A stretch of DNA of 59,251 nucleotides, from assembly GCF_000337195.1 (NCBI RefSeq), contig NZ_AOID01000022.1, forward strand, positions 1 to 59,251, written 5' to 3'. Of the stretch, positions 8,759 through 17,057 are shown in pieces. Below the pieces are notes generated by a model that saw nothing but the letters and a program-made list of their open reading frames with translations, searched no databases and was not told the DNA's origin. How positions within the stretch are numbered: the first letter of the stretch is position 1; each line of letters begins with the position of its first letter. Made by a program: the position numbers and the translations under genes. This DNA comes from Natrinema versiforme JCM 10478 (lineage in GTDB: Archaea > Halobacteriota > Halobacteria > Halobacteriales > Natrialbaceae).

Positions 8759-8886
8759 GCAGCCGGCGGGGTGCCGTTCCGATCCGCCACGACGGCATCC
8801 CGATCGCTATCACTGCTGGTACTCGGGAGCCGGCACTCGATTCGTAAGAGAGGGAGAGAGTGTGTGAGTAGGCCGTCGTGATGCGC

Positions 8887-9729
8887 TCAATCCGCCGAAA
8901 TTTCGCATGTTCCCTCGTAGGCGACGTCCCCGACGGACTCGATCTCGGGATTCTCGCCGCAGACCGGACACGCCGGGTTCGACTGGATCGGCACCTCCTC
9001 GAAACTCATGCCCATCGCGTCGTACATCAGCAGCCGTCCCTCGAGCAGGTCGCCCTTTCCAAGGAGGTACTTGACGGCCTCGGTGGCCTGAATGCAGCCG
9101 ACGGTACCGGGGAGGACGCCGAGCACGCCGGTGGTCGCGCAGTCGGGGACGGTTCCGGGCTCGGGTGCCTCGGGGAAGAGACAGCGGTAACACGGCGGTG
9201 ACTCGTCGCGGTCGCCGCCGCGTTCGTTGGTAAAGGACGTGATCTGGCCCTCGAAGCGGTAGATCGCGCCGTGGAACAGCGGCGTCTCGGTGAGCACGCA
9301 GTGGTCGTTGAGCAGGTACCGGGTGGCGAAGTTGTCGCTGGCATCGAGGACGATGTCGTACTCCGCAACGAGGGCCGCGACGGTGTCGGCCGTGACGCGG
9401 GTCTCGTGGGTCTCGACCTCGATGTCGGGGTTCAGTGCCGCGACGTAATCGGCGGCGCTCTCGACTTTCGGTCGACCCACGTCGTCGTCGCGGTGGACGA
9501 TCTGGCGCTGGAGGTTCGACCGTTCGACGATGTCGTCGTCGACGATCCCCAGCCGGCCGACGCCGGCCGCCGCGAGGTACTGGATTGCCGGCGAGCCGAG
9601 GCCGCCCGCACCGACGATCAGCACGGAGCCCTCGAGGAGGCGTTGCTGGCCCTCGGGGCCGATCTCGTCCATGATGACGTGTCTCGAGTAGCGATCGAGT
9701 TGGGTCGAATCGAGACGCAGGTCGCTCAT
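8887..9729 (-). CDS. ubaA: E1-like SAMP-activating enzyme UbaA (ThiF/MoeB family)
   Basis: A 280-residue adenylyltransferase of the ThiF/MoeB/HesA family. In Haloferax the single E1-like protein UbaA activates ubiquitin-like SAMPs for protein conjugation and for molybdopterin and tRNA sulfur transfer. Visible elements are the ATP loop GAGGLGSP (41-47), the arginine region ERSNLQRQ (69-76), zinc cysteines C180/C183 and C254/C257 (CYRC, CPVC), and the putative catalytic Cys197 in VPDCATTGVLG. The ATG at 9729 matches the family start (MSDLRLDSTQLDRYSRH); the frame continues upstream without homology. moaB lies elsewhere in this window (40.6 kb). No SAMP gene is adjacent. Confidence 0.9.
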   Translation of the reverse strand: MSDLRLDSTQLDRYSRHVIMDEIGPEGQQRLLEGSVLIVGAGGLGSPAIQYLAAAGVGRLGIVDDDIVERSNLQRQIVHRDDDVGRPKVESAADYVAALNPDIEVETHETRVTADTVAALVAEYDIVLDASDNFATRYLLNDHCVLTETPLFHGAIYRFEGQITSFTNERGGDRDESPPCYRCLFPEAPEPGTVPDCATTGVLGVLPGTVGCIQATEAVKYLLGKGDLLEGRLLMYDAMGMSFEEVPIQSNPACPVCGENPEIESVGDVAYEGTCEISAD

Positions 9730-9875
9730 GGGGGTGTGTTGGCGCGAGAGGGAGAAAAGTTCGCGGGTCGATTCGCCAGCCGCCCGCCGATGCGACGGCG
9801 TGTAGCCTTCGTTTCGTGGCTGGCGCGACGACGCGTTCCCTCGCGGAGGTGGCAGGATCTTCACCGACCCAACGA

Positions 9876-9882
9876 TTTAATA
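9876..9882 (+). promoter_or_regulatory. Putative TATA box of the 61-residue zinc protein
   Basis: TTTAATA lies 24-30 bases before the ATG at 9906, the classic leaderless spacing. It supports the short start over any in-frame upstream codon. Confidence 0.55.
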
Positions 9883-9905
9883 GTGTGGTGGACGTTCACA
9901 CACCT

Positions 9906-10091
9906 ATGGCAACCTCACCCACTGATGCCGGTGACGACGTCATCGATCAATTCCTGTCCGATCGCGGTCACTCGGTCGAACGAGTAGGGTGGGAGCAGGA
10001 GTATAACAAGAAGCAGTGTCCCGAATGCGGCGGTCTCCACGATACGTCCGCTCACTCCTGTACCGTCTGCGGGTGGGAACCAGCACCGTAG
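9906..10091 (+). CDS. Small zinc-finger protein (61 residues)
   Basis: A 61-residue haloarchaeal protein with a C-terminal zinc ribbon: CPECGG near residue 38 and CTVCGW near residue 53 give a CxxC-x~12-CxxC pattern. The acidic N-terminal half includes DDVIDQFLSDRGHSVERVGW. Very similar short zinc-finger proteins recur across Haloferax and Natrinema genomes, and I believe this is one of the named HVO-type families. Its role (protein or nucleic-acid contact) is not known. The next gene encodes another cysteine-pair microprotein. Confidence 0.85.
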   Translation: MATSPTDAGDDVIDQFLSDRGHSVERVGWEQEYNKKQCPECGGLHDTSAHSCTVCGWEPAP

Positions 10092-10149
10092 CGCGCGGTC
10101 GGCTACGACCGCCGTCGGCTCGACTTCGGCGGCCGTCTGTCTGTCTGTC

Positions 10150-10174
10150 TGGATTGACGTGCCGTGTCAATCCA
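10150..10174 (+). terminator. Perfect 9-bp inverted repeat between two zinc-protein genes
   Basis: TGGATTGAC and GTCAATCCA are perfectly complementary across a 7-base spacer. The repeat lies about 60 bases after the upstream stop and is followed by T-rich sequence (CATTTTC at ~10189). It could end the upstream transcript or act as an operator for the next gene 120 bases away. A short CTGT repeat immediately precedes it. Confidence 0.4.
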
Positions 10175-10294
10175 GCTCAATTCGTCATTTTCCCAGTACT
10201 CAGACACGTTCAGTCACCGATTGCGAGCCTGTTTCTATCCAATATTCCGACACAATTATGGTGCATTACTGACCACCTATCGGTGAGAATAACG

Positions 10295-10453
10295 ATGCCG
10301 GAATGTCAGAACTGCGGCGGGTTCGTGACGGACGCCTACGCTCGCGTGTTCACCCCGCCGGGTGTCGACGATCCGCGCGTTTGTCCGGACTGTCAGGACA
10401 AAATCCGCGACGGTGCCGACGTCCGCGAGGCCCGTTCTTCCCGCGATCCCTGA
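10295..10453 (+). CDS. Small zinc-binding protein (52 residues, DUF7563-like)
   Basis: A 52-residue protein starting MPECQNCGGFVTDAYARVF with a second pair VCPDCQDK, giving CxxC-x~24-CxxC. The pattern matches a very common haloarchaeal microprotein family that I recall as DUF7563. It is probably a zinc-stabilised fold. The basic, serine-rich tail (REARSSRDP) differs from the acidic bulk of the proteome. It lies 64 bases before the helicase gene, which has its own promoter-like box, so co-transcription is uncertain. Confidence 0.8.
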   Translation: MPECQNCGGFVTDAYARVFTPPGVDDPRVCPDCQDKIRDGADVREARSSRDP

Positions 10454-10484
10454 CTACTCGTTTCTGTCGCAGAAAACCCACGTC

Positions 10485-10492
10485 ACTTATGG
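10485..10492 (+). promoter_or_regulatory. Putative TATA box of the UvrD-like helicase gene
   Basis: ACTTATGG lies 25-32 bases before the ATG at 10517, fitting a leaderless start and arguing against the GTG at 10493. Confidence 0.4.
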
Positions 10493-10516
10493 GTGTCGCG
10501 CTCTTGTGTCGCTACA

Positions 10517-12394
10517 ATGACTACGACGGATACGACGGTTACCCGCCTGTTCGGTGGTCCGGGGAGCGGGAAGACGACCGCCCTTCTCGACCACGTCGAG
10601 GAAATCCTCGAGCAGGACGGCGTCACCTTCCGCGACATTCTGGTCGTCTCGTATACGCGAGCGGCGGCCCAAGAGGTTCGCGAGCGGCTTGCCGAGCGAC
10701 TCGACGAGAGCCCGCGTGCGCTGCAGGGAAACGTCTGTACGATGCACGCCAAGGCCTACGAACTGCTGGATCTCTCTCGCAGCGACGTGATCGGCGAATC
10801 CGATAAGGAGGAGTTCTGCGACGAATACGGCATCGAGTACGAAGACGAGTACTCGGGTGCCGGCCGCCGAACCGCCCGCTCGACGACGATCGGCAACAAG
10901 GTCATCGCGACGAGCCAGTGGCTCCAGCGGACCAGCCGCGACGTCTCCGACTGGTACGACGTTCCGTTCCAATGGGACGAAGAGGAAGTGCGACTGCCGC
11001 CCGAAATCGACCCCAACGCACAGGAGGGCAACAAGTACACCCCGACGTGGCCGAGCGACGACGACCGGATCGACGTCCCCGAGGCCATCCGTGCATGGCG
11101 TTCCTACAAGGGTGAAAACGGCAAAATCGGCTTCGCGGACATGCTCGAGCGAGTCCAGCAGCGCTCGCTCCTGCCCAGCGTCGACTATCTGGTGATCGAC
11201 GAGTTCCAGGACATCACCACGCTGCAGTACGACGTCTACGAGGAGTGGAAACCGCACATGGACCAGGTTCTGATCGCCGGCGACGACGATCAGGTCGTCT
11301 ACTCCTGGCAGGGTGCCGATCCCGCGCTCCTCCTCGAGGAGGAGGTCGACGAGGACGTCATCCTCCCGAACTCATACCGACTGCCGTCGAACGTGCTCAA
11401 CGCGGTCAACAAGGAGATCCGCCACATCGACCAGCGCCAGGACAAGGACCTCAAGCCGCGGACGGAAGGCGGTGCCGTCGAAGCGCGGACGAACGGCTCG
11501 ATGCTCGACGTGGTCCGGATGGTTCGGCGCACGCTCGTCGAGGGCGACGGCACGATCATGATTCTGTTCCGGGCCCGCTACCAGATGTTCCAGTTCATCG
11601 ACGAGTTCATCACCGAGGGCGTTCCCTTCACCTCGCTGACCGACCAGCGGATGTGGACCGATCGGCTCACCCAGTATGTCCGCGCGGTTGAGGCCATCGA
11701 CGCCGGCGAGGACGTTACCGGCCTGCAGGCCCGCCGACTCGCCGATATGCTACAGGACTCGGCCTTCGGCACGAAGGAACGCGACGCGCTCTTCGACGAG
11801 ATCGACGACCGGCAGGAGGAAGCCGGCATCGACGACCTCGAAAATCTCATGATCCCCGCCGAGGTCGTCGAAGAGCACGCGCCGTTCATGCCCGGTCCGG
11901 GATCGGCGGCGGACATGCTCCGCAAAGTCACCAACTTCCAGAAGAAGAGTATCCGCTCGTACTTCGCCATCGGCGAGTATCAGGGGATGGCGACCGACCG
12001 CGTCCGCGTCGGCACGATCCACTCCGCGAAGGGTCGCGAGGCCGACCACGTCTTCGTCGGCACCGACCTCACCGAGAAGGTCGTCGAGCAGATGGTCGCC
12101 ACCGTCGACGACCCCACCGACGTCCCCAACTGCGAGGAGTTCACCAAGACCACCTCGCCGGTTCCGGTGCTGACCGACAACGAGCGCCGCGTCTTCTACG
12201 TCGGCATGTCTCGAGCCCGCGAACGGCTCGTCTTGCTCGAGAACCTCGTCGATGGCGCGCCGACGCTGCCGATTGACGTGTTGCTCCGGAATCAGCTGAC
12301 CGATTCGACCCTCGAGGAACTGATCGAGGAGGCCCAGGAACCGATCGCCGACGCTGATGCGGACGAGGTCGAGGCCGAAGCCGAAGCGCCGTGA
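10517..12394 (+). CDS. UvrD/Rep-family superfamily 1 DNA helicase
   Basis: A 625-residue SF1A helicase, shorter than bacterial UvrD (~720). Motif I is GGPGSGKTT (residues 13-21), motif II LVIDEFQD, motif III AGDDDQVVYSWQGADP, motif V VGTIHSAKGREADHVFVG and motif VI YVGMSRARERL. These give the full ATPase and translocase core. The last ~30 residues are Glu/Ala-rich. The expected role is 3'-5' unwinding in repair or in clearing proteins from DNA. Its stop codon overlaps the GTG of a degenerate M24-peptidase gene, so the two are probably co-translated. Confidence 0.9.
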   Translation: MTTTDTTVTRLFGGPGSGKTTALLDHVEEILEQDGVTFRDILVVSYTRAAAQEVRERLAERLDESPRALQGNVCTMHAKAYELLDLSRSDVIGESDKEEFCDEYGIEYEDEYSGAGRRTARSTTIGNKVIATSQWLQRTSRDVSDWYDVPFQWDEEEVRLPPEIDPNAQEGNKYTPTWPSDDDRIDVPEAIRAWRSYKGENGKIGFADMLERVQQRSLLPSVDYLVIDEFQDITTLQYDVYEEWKPHMDQVLIAGDDDQVVYSWQGADPALLLEEEVDEDVILPNSYRLPSNVLNAVNKEIRHIDQRQDKDLKPRTEGGAVEARTNGSMLDVVRMVRRTLVEGDGTIMILFRARYQMFQFIDEFITEGVPFTSLTDQRMWTDRLTQYVRAVEAIDAGEDVTGLQARRLADMLQDSAFGTKERDALFDEIDDRQEEAGIDDLENLMIPAEVVEEHAPFMPGPGSAADMLRKVTNFQKKSIRSYFAIGEYQGMATDRVRVGTIHSAKGREADHVFVGTDLTEKVVEQMVATVDDPTDVPNCEEFTKTTSPVPVLTDNERRVFYVGMSRARERLVLLENLVDGAPTLPIDVLLRNQLTDSTLEELIEEAQEPIADADADEVEAEAEAP

Positions 12395-13557
12395 CCGGTG
12401 GGAACGAACGCGGCGTCGCAGGTGGGGCTCGGGGTTCCGAGCCTGACAGCCTCGCAGAGAGCCACGAGCGACGCGACCGCGCTGGGACGGTCCTCTCGGG
12501 GGCGCTCGCCGATCGCGACGCCGCCGCGTTCGTCCACGTCGGCACCGAACGCGATCCGGGAATCAGCTATAGCTGCCCGCGTCCGTCGACCGGACTGACT
12601 GCCGTCGCCTACGACGGGAGCGCAGACGAGTGGGTCGTCCGCTCGGCGGCCGATACGTCCCGGGGCCACCCCGCCGAGGGGCTCGCAGCGGCGCTTGCCG
12701 ATCGCGGACTCGAGGGCCAACTCCTGACGCCCCCGCGAGTGCCACACGACGCCGCGCTCTACCTCGAGCAAGCCGGTTTCGAACTGGCGTCGACGGACGC
12801 CCTCGAGCGCGCTCGAGCGACGAAGACGGCCGGCGAACGGGAGGCAGTTGCGGCCGCCCAGCGGGCAGCGAGCGCCGGAATCCAGCGGGCGGCGGCAGTA
12901 CTCGCCGACGCAACGGTCGTCGACGGGCGACTCGCAGTCGATGCGAGCGACGGCGGCGACCCCGACCCGCTGACACCCGCCCGGCTTCGGATTGCGATCG
13001 ACGAGGCCATCGTCGGTACGGGTGCCTTTCCAGCCGACAACACCGCCGTCAATCCCGGCTCGAGCGCCGATCCCGACCACCCGCTCCGACCCGGCGATCC
13101 GATCGTCCTCGAGGCCGCTCCGCGCGGTCCGGCCGGCTACTATGGCGGCTTGGTCCGGACGCTCGTCGTCGACAGCGATGGCGGCCGGGAGCGCCGGGTC
13201 CACGTCGGCGTCACGCAGTCGTTTCGCTCCGCGCGGTCGATGCTGACCGCCGGGGCGGAGTCCGTGACCGCCGTCGAAGCTGACCTCGAGGCGGAGGTTC
13301 GCTCGTTCGGGTTCAGCGACGGCGACGCGATCGAGACGGGGGTCGCGGGCGTCGGCCTCGAGCCGCGCGAACGGCCCGTTGCCGGGGGTGACGAGATCGG
13401 CCCCGGGACCGTCGTGCGACTCGACGTGGCCGCTCGAGTAGCGGAAGACCAGTGGGTCCGGATCGCCGATCTCATGGCGGCCAACGACGAGGACGAGCGG
13501 CCGGACTGGCTGGCCGCGCCGTCCCAGTCGCTTTCGCCGACGGCATTGCTCGACTGA
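12391..13557 (+). CDS. M24 (aminopeptidase P-like) fold protein, probably catalytically dead
   Basis: A 388-residue protein whose C-terminal half (~150-365) follows the pita-bread M24 layout, yet none of the five metal ligands is visible. The first Asp site is IVLEAAPRG (Glu241), the second is YYGGLVRT (Gly for Asp), the His site is GVAGVGLE (Ala319), the first Glu site is VVRLDVAAR and the last is VRIADL (Ala359 for Glu). The N-terminal ~140 residues fit a creatinase-type N domain. It may be a binding or regulatory protein. The GTG start overlaps the helicase stop by 4 bases (GTGA), suggesting a functional link. Confidence 0.75.
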   Translation: MTGGNERGVAGGARGSEPDSLAESHERRDRAGTVLSGALADRDAAAFVHVGTERDPGISYSCPRPSTGLTAVAYDGSADEWVVRSAADTSRGHPAEGLAAALADRGLEGQLLTPPRVPHDAALYLEQAGFELASTDALERARATKTAGEREAVAAAQRAASAGIQRAAAVLADATVVDGRLAVDASDGGDPDPLTPARLRIAIDEAIVGTGAFPADNTAVNPGSSADPDHPLRPGDPIVLEAAPRGPAGYYGGLVRTLVVDSDGGRERRVHVGVTQSFRSARSMLTAGAESVTAVEADLEAEVRSFGFSDGDAIETGVAGVGLEPRERPVAGGDEIGPGTVVRLDVAARVAEDQWVRIADLMAANDEDERPDWLAAPSQSLSPTALLD

Positions 13558-13678
13558 GTTTCGCGTCGGCGGGACTCGAGAACCGATGGCGGTGATTCCG
13601 AACAGGTTCCCAATGAACACGTACGCTCGACAGTCGTACTGCTGGCAGCGGATGTCCCGCTCTCGCTGGTGGCAGGAC

Positions 13679-13800
13679 ATCGCCACGTCCTCCCCAGCCG
13701 ATTCGCTCACTCACTTCGTTCGCTCGCTCATCCCTCGCGCAGTATCGAGTCGCGGTTCGCTTTCGCTCACCGCGCCACAGCGCGCGCCACCGCATGCGGT
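13679..13800. repeat. Dispersed intergenic repeat, copy 1
   Basis: Copy 1 of a ~120-base element also present at 30100-30229 in the same orientation. Shared blocks, in order, are ATCGCCACG-Y-CCTCCCCAGC, GTTCGCTC...ATCCCTCG-Y-GC, CGGTTCGC and CACAGCGC-R-CGCCACCGCA. The stretch between the first two blocks differs between copies. This copy fills most of the gap between the convergent M24 and membrane-protein genes. No convincing gene overlaps it. Confidence 0.75.
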
Positions 13801-13853
13801 CCGTTTCGGGTAGTTCGTCTCGAGCACGTTCCGTCCACGCCACTCCCGTGTCC

Positions 13854-14930
13854 TCAGTCGTCGCTGCTCGAGTCCGCATCGTATGCCGTTTCTCGGTCCG
13901 CGTCCAGCACGAACGGCCCTTCTTCGGGGGTTCGCTTCGTCACGTTCGCGGCCCGCAGGACGTACGATGTGAGGACGGCGTAGGGCGCGAGCGCGATCGT
14001 GTACGCGAGGCTGATGAAGACCGTCAGCGGCGTGTAGCCGAGGACGGTGACATCGGGGAACAACCCCGAGTCGAGCGCGAGCAACACGTAGGTGATGAAG
14101 ACGATCGTCGGAAGCGAAACGGTCAACAGCGTCGTCGAGAGGTCCGAGAGCTCGAGTTTGTAGTACAGCGTCTTGAAGTACTCGCGACAGACCATGAGCG
14201 TGTGCAGCGTGTCCATGATGTCTTCGATCACGCGCTGTTCGGCGGCGGTGAGCTGGTCGCCGTACTCGGTGAGGATGCGCCGGGACTGGTAGAGCTGCCA
14301 CGACGAATCGTAGTTCAGGCCCGTGAGGAGTTCGTCCGTCGAGCCGTTGGGAACCCGCGAGAGCGTCGTTAGCACCTCCTCGGTGTTCGCGTGGATGTCG
14401 GCCTGCAGCCGGTCGACCTCGTCGCGGTACTCCCGACCGGCGGCCCCCTCGAGGCCCTGTAACTCGTCGGCACGCTCTTTGATCGATCGGAGGACGACCG
14501 CGGTGAACTGCCCCGGCCGCGCCGGGCTTACGTCGACGATATCTCGCTCCTCGAGTCGCCCTTGAAAGTCGATGGTCGTATCGACCCGTTCGGACTGGTT
14601 ACCCAGCGAGGTGAGTTCCTGCGAGATGCCGACGGCGGCAATCGAGACGACGATCGAGACCAGCAGGATCGTCCCCGACAGCAGCGTGTTGAATACGGTC
14701 TGGACCATCGTCGTCTCGCGCAGGAGGTCCTGATACTCGATGGGCCAGAGCCCGCCCATCACGAGCAAGACGGCGAAAACTGTCGCGAGCAACCTGGTCG
14801 CGACCCGCTCGCGGTCCCCGTCGAACAGCAGCCACCGCTTGAGTCGGTTCTCGCTCGAGCGGTCGAGCCGTCCCCGCGAGGTCCCGACGCGATCGCGGGC
14901 GGATTGAAGCAGCGACTCGCCATCGATCAT
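13854..14930 (-). CDS. Haloarchaeal four-TM membrane protein
   Basis: A 358-residue protein with two N-terminal TM segments (~46-64 and ~82-105), a soluble, coil-prone middle domain (~110-265) rich in Arg/Glu heptads, and two C-terminal TM segments (~270-292 and ~300-325). The tail is acidic (DADSSSDD). I recognise no named domain; the 2TM-soluble-2TM layout is seen in uncharacterised haloarchaeal membrane proteins. It forms a single-gene unit. The start near 14930 is the first ATG before the basic, membrane-proximal segment (ENRLKRWLLF). Confidence 0.7.
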   Translation of the reverse strand: MIDGESLLQSARDRVGTSRGRLDRSSENRLKRWLLFDGDRERVATRLLATVFAVLLVMGGLWPIEYQDLLRETTMVQTVFNTLLSGTILLVSIVVSIAAVGISQELTSLGNQSERVDTTIDFQGRLEERDIVDVSPARPGQFTAVVLRSIKERADELQGLEGAAGREYRDEVDRLQADIHANTEEVLTTLSRVPNGSTDELLTGLNYDSSWQLYQSRRILTEYGDQLTAAEQRVIEDIMDTLHTLMVCREYFKTLYYKLELSDLSTTLLTVSLPTIVFITYVLLALDSGLFPDVTVLGYTPLTVFISLAYTIALAPYAVLTSYVLRAANVTKRTPEEGPFVLDADRETAYDADSSSDD

Positions 14931-15043
14931 CGGTAGATGGCCGACAGCCCCGACGGGTAAATAGCTACCACCGTCGAGAGGTCACGCGCTGTCAGCGTAC
15001 GGTATGCGTGAATCGATCAGCTGTCCGAACCGCTTTCGCGGCG

Positions 15044-15301
15044 CTACCGCTCGTCGTCGGGTTCGGGCTCCGCGTCCGGCTCTTTCGTGACCGTTCCGAC
15101 GACCCGTTGTGCCAGAATTTCGGGAATATCGGTGGGCATCGTCAGCCAGTGTTGGATCACCACGAGCCCGATCGCGAGTCCGATTAGCGCCCCGCCGAAC
15201 AGCGGTTGGTCGCCGTTGAGCAGCCCGATTCCGGCCATCGCAGCGGGGAGCGCGAAGACGAGCGTGCCCGCGAGTTTGATCGTATCGATAATACCGGCCA
15301 T
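15044..15301 (-). CDS. Small two-TM haloarchaeal protein
   Basis: An 85-residue protein. Residues ~5-28 (TIKLAGTLVFALPAAMAGIG) and ~35-52 (GGALIGLAIGLVVIQHWL) are membrane segments, then PTDIPEILAQRVVGTVTKEP and a charged end. It matches a short conserved haloarchaeal membrane family without known function. ATG 15301 is used because the membrane segment starts there; the upstream frame overlaps the riboflavin synthase gene on the other strand. It is divergent from that gene across ~120 bases. Confidence 0.75.
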   Translation of the reverse strand: MAGIIDTIKLAGTLVFALPAAMAGIGLLNGDQPLFGGALIGLAIGLVVIQHWLTMPTDIPEILAQRVVGTVTKEPDAEPEPDDER

Positions 15302-15424
15302 TAGTGGGTGAATCGCGGGGGACGACCAAAAACGCGACGACGGCCCGCACTCGGACCGACTCGGTCCGGAGTGAGCACGGATGGACCCGGAACGGCTTTC
15401 CCACCTCGTCCGCCACCTGTACGT

Positions 15425-16033
15425 ATGTTCACGGGAATCGTCGAGGAGACCGGCGAGATCGTCGCTCGAGAGCGCACCGACGACGGCCTCCGGCTGCGAA
15501 TCGGTGCCGACGAGGTCGCGACGGGGCTCGAGTACGGCCAGAGCATCAGCGTCAGCGGCGCGTGTCTCACGGTCGAGGAGTACGCCGACGGCGACTGGTT
15601 CGAGGTGTTTCTGGCGACCGAAACAGTCGAACGAACCTATCTGGGCGACCTCGCCGAGGGCGAGACGGTCAACCTCGAGCGGGCGATGCCGGCCGACGGC
15701 CGGTTCGACGGCCACGTCGTGCAGGGCCACGTCGATGCGGTCGCGACGGTGAGGAACGTCGAGTCGGTCGACGAGGACTGGTTCTTCGAGTTCGAACTGC
15801 CAGAGGGCTACGACCGCTACGTGGTCGAGAAGGGGTCGATCACGCTCGACGGGATCAGCCTGACCGTCGCGGAACTTGACAAGGAGCGCGGGCGGGTGAC
15901 CGTCGCCATTATCCCGACGACCTACAACCTGACGACGCTCGCCGACAAGTCGCCCGGCGATCCGGTCCATCTCGAGGTCGACGTACTCTCGAAATACGTC
16001 GAACGACTGCTCGAGGCGCGGTTCGACGCGTAG
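15425..16033 (+). CDS. ribE: Riboflavin synthase, bacterial (alpha-subunit) type
   Basis: A 202-residue lumazine dismutase that turns two 6,7-dimethyl-8-ribityllumazine molecules into riboflavin. It shows the internal duplication of the trimeric enzyme: N-terminal barrel beginning MFTGIVEETGEIV with SVSGACLTV, and a second barrel with FDGHVVQGHVDAV and SITLDGISLTV. Most methanogens use an unrelated synthase (RibC), so this is the bacterial-type solution known in haloarchaea. Length is normal (~200). No other rib gene is adjacent. ATG 15425 starts the conserved MFTGIVE motif. Confidence 0.93.
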   Translation: MFTGIVEETGEIVARERTDDGLRLRIGADEVATGLEYGQSISVSGACLTVEEYADGDWFEVFLATETVERTYLGDLAEGETVNLERAMPADGRFDGHVVQGHVDAVATVRNVESVDEDWFFEFELPEGYDRYVVEKGSITLDGISLTVAELDKERGRVTVAIIPTTYNLTTLADKSPGDPVHLEVDVLSKYVERLLEARFDA

Positions 16034-16094
16034 CGCGCTCTCTTTCGGTGACGTTCGCAATCACGGTTTAGTGGGTGGCCGTGGCAGGGCCGGT

Positions 16095-17015
16095 ATGTCA
16101 TCGCGCACACCGGAGTTCGAGCACGACGTCGAGACGACCATCGTCACGGGCGCGACCGGCGACGTCGGCTCGTGGGTCGTCGACCGGCTGGCGGATCGGG
16201 GCACGCGCGTCGTCGGACTCGACCTCGAGCGCCCCGCCGGCGTGCGGGCCAACGCCGAGTTCCGCGCGGTCGATCTGACCGACCAGGGGCCGACGTGGGA
16301 GACGATCGACGAGGTCGACCCCGACGCGGTCGTCCACCTCGCGGCGCTCTCGGATCCGCTTTCGACCCCCGGAACACAGCTTTTCGAGAACAACGTCATG
16401 AGCACGTACAACGTGCTGGTCGCGGCCGGCCGCGCCGACACGGACGTCGTCTGGACCTCCTCCCAGGCGACCTACGGCGCGCTCTTTGCCGACCGCGAGT
16501 GGACGCCCGACTCCCTCCCGATCGACGAGGATCACGAGCGCCGGCCCGGAGACCCTTACGGCCTCTCGAAGCGCTGCAGCGAGGAGACGGCTCGAGCCGT
16601 CGCGCGCCGCTACGGCATCGCCGTGACGACCATCCGTCCGGCGACGATCTTCTCGCCCGACAGAACCCCGGCGCGACCGTCGGAGGACGACACGGACCTC
16701 TCCGAGGACGCGACGGCCGGAAACTTCGGTTCCTACGTCGACGTTCGTGACATGGCACGCGTGGTCGAGGCAGCCCTCGCGAGCGACCACGACGGGCACG
16801 AGGCCGTGCTGGCGGTCGCCGACGAGAACTATCTCGGCCAGCCCACCGCGGAAATCGTCGAGACGGTCTGTGGCGACCTCCCCGCCGACTGCGACCTCGA
16901 GGGTCGGGAGTCGGCGTTCTCGAACGCGAAGGCCGCCGACCTGCTCGGCTGGCGGCCGGCCCACTCGTGGCACGACGGTGGGGCGACGGAGGATCCGGGG
17001 CCGACGTGGTTATGA
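16095..17015 (+). CDS. NAD-dependent epimerase/dehydratase (extended SDR)
   Basis: A 306-residue extended-SDR protein. The dinucleotide motif TGATGDVG sits at residues 17-24, the acidic end of strand 2 is GLDLE, HLAAL precedes the active site, and the catalytic YGLSK follows PGDPYG. The C-terminal part has SYVDVRDMARVVEAAL and the family end LLGWRPAHSW. It probably oxidises and epimerises or dehydrates a nucleotide sugar, but the sugar cannot be told. It is a stand-alone gene. The ATG at 16095 gives a short N-terminus before the Rossmann strand. Confidence 0.88.
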   Translation: MSSRTPEFEHDVETTIVTGATGDVGSWVVDRLADRGTRVVGLDLERPAGVRANAEFRAVDLTDQGPTWETIDEVDPDAVVHLAALSDPLSTPGTQLFENNVMSTYNVLVAAGRADTDVVWTSSQATYGALFADREWTPDSLPIDEDHERRPGDPYGLSKRCSEETARAVARRYGIAVTTIRPATIFSPDRTPARPSEDDTDLSEDATAGNFGSYVDVRDMARVVEAALASDHDGHEAVLAVADENYLGQPTAEIVETVCGDLPADCDLEGRESAFSNAKAADLLGWRPAHSWHDGGATEDPGPTWL

Positions 17016-17057
17016 GAGCAGGTGTCTCCGCCGCCTCCCGTCACCGGCCCGGTTCCG

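Noticed and set aside
10137-10150. CTGT simple repeat
   Set aside because: Only three to four units; no sign of phase variation because it lies between genes.
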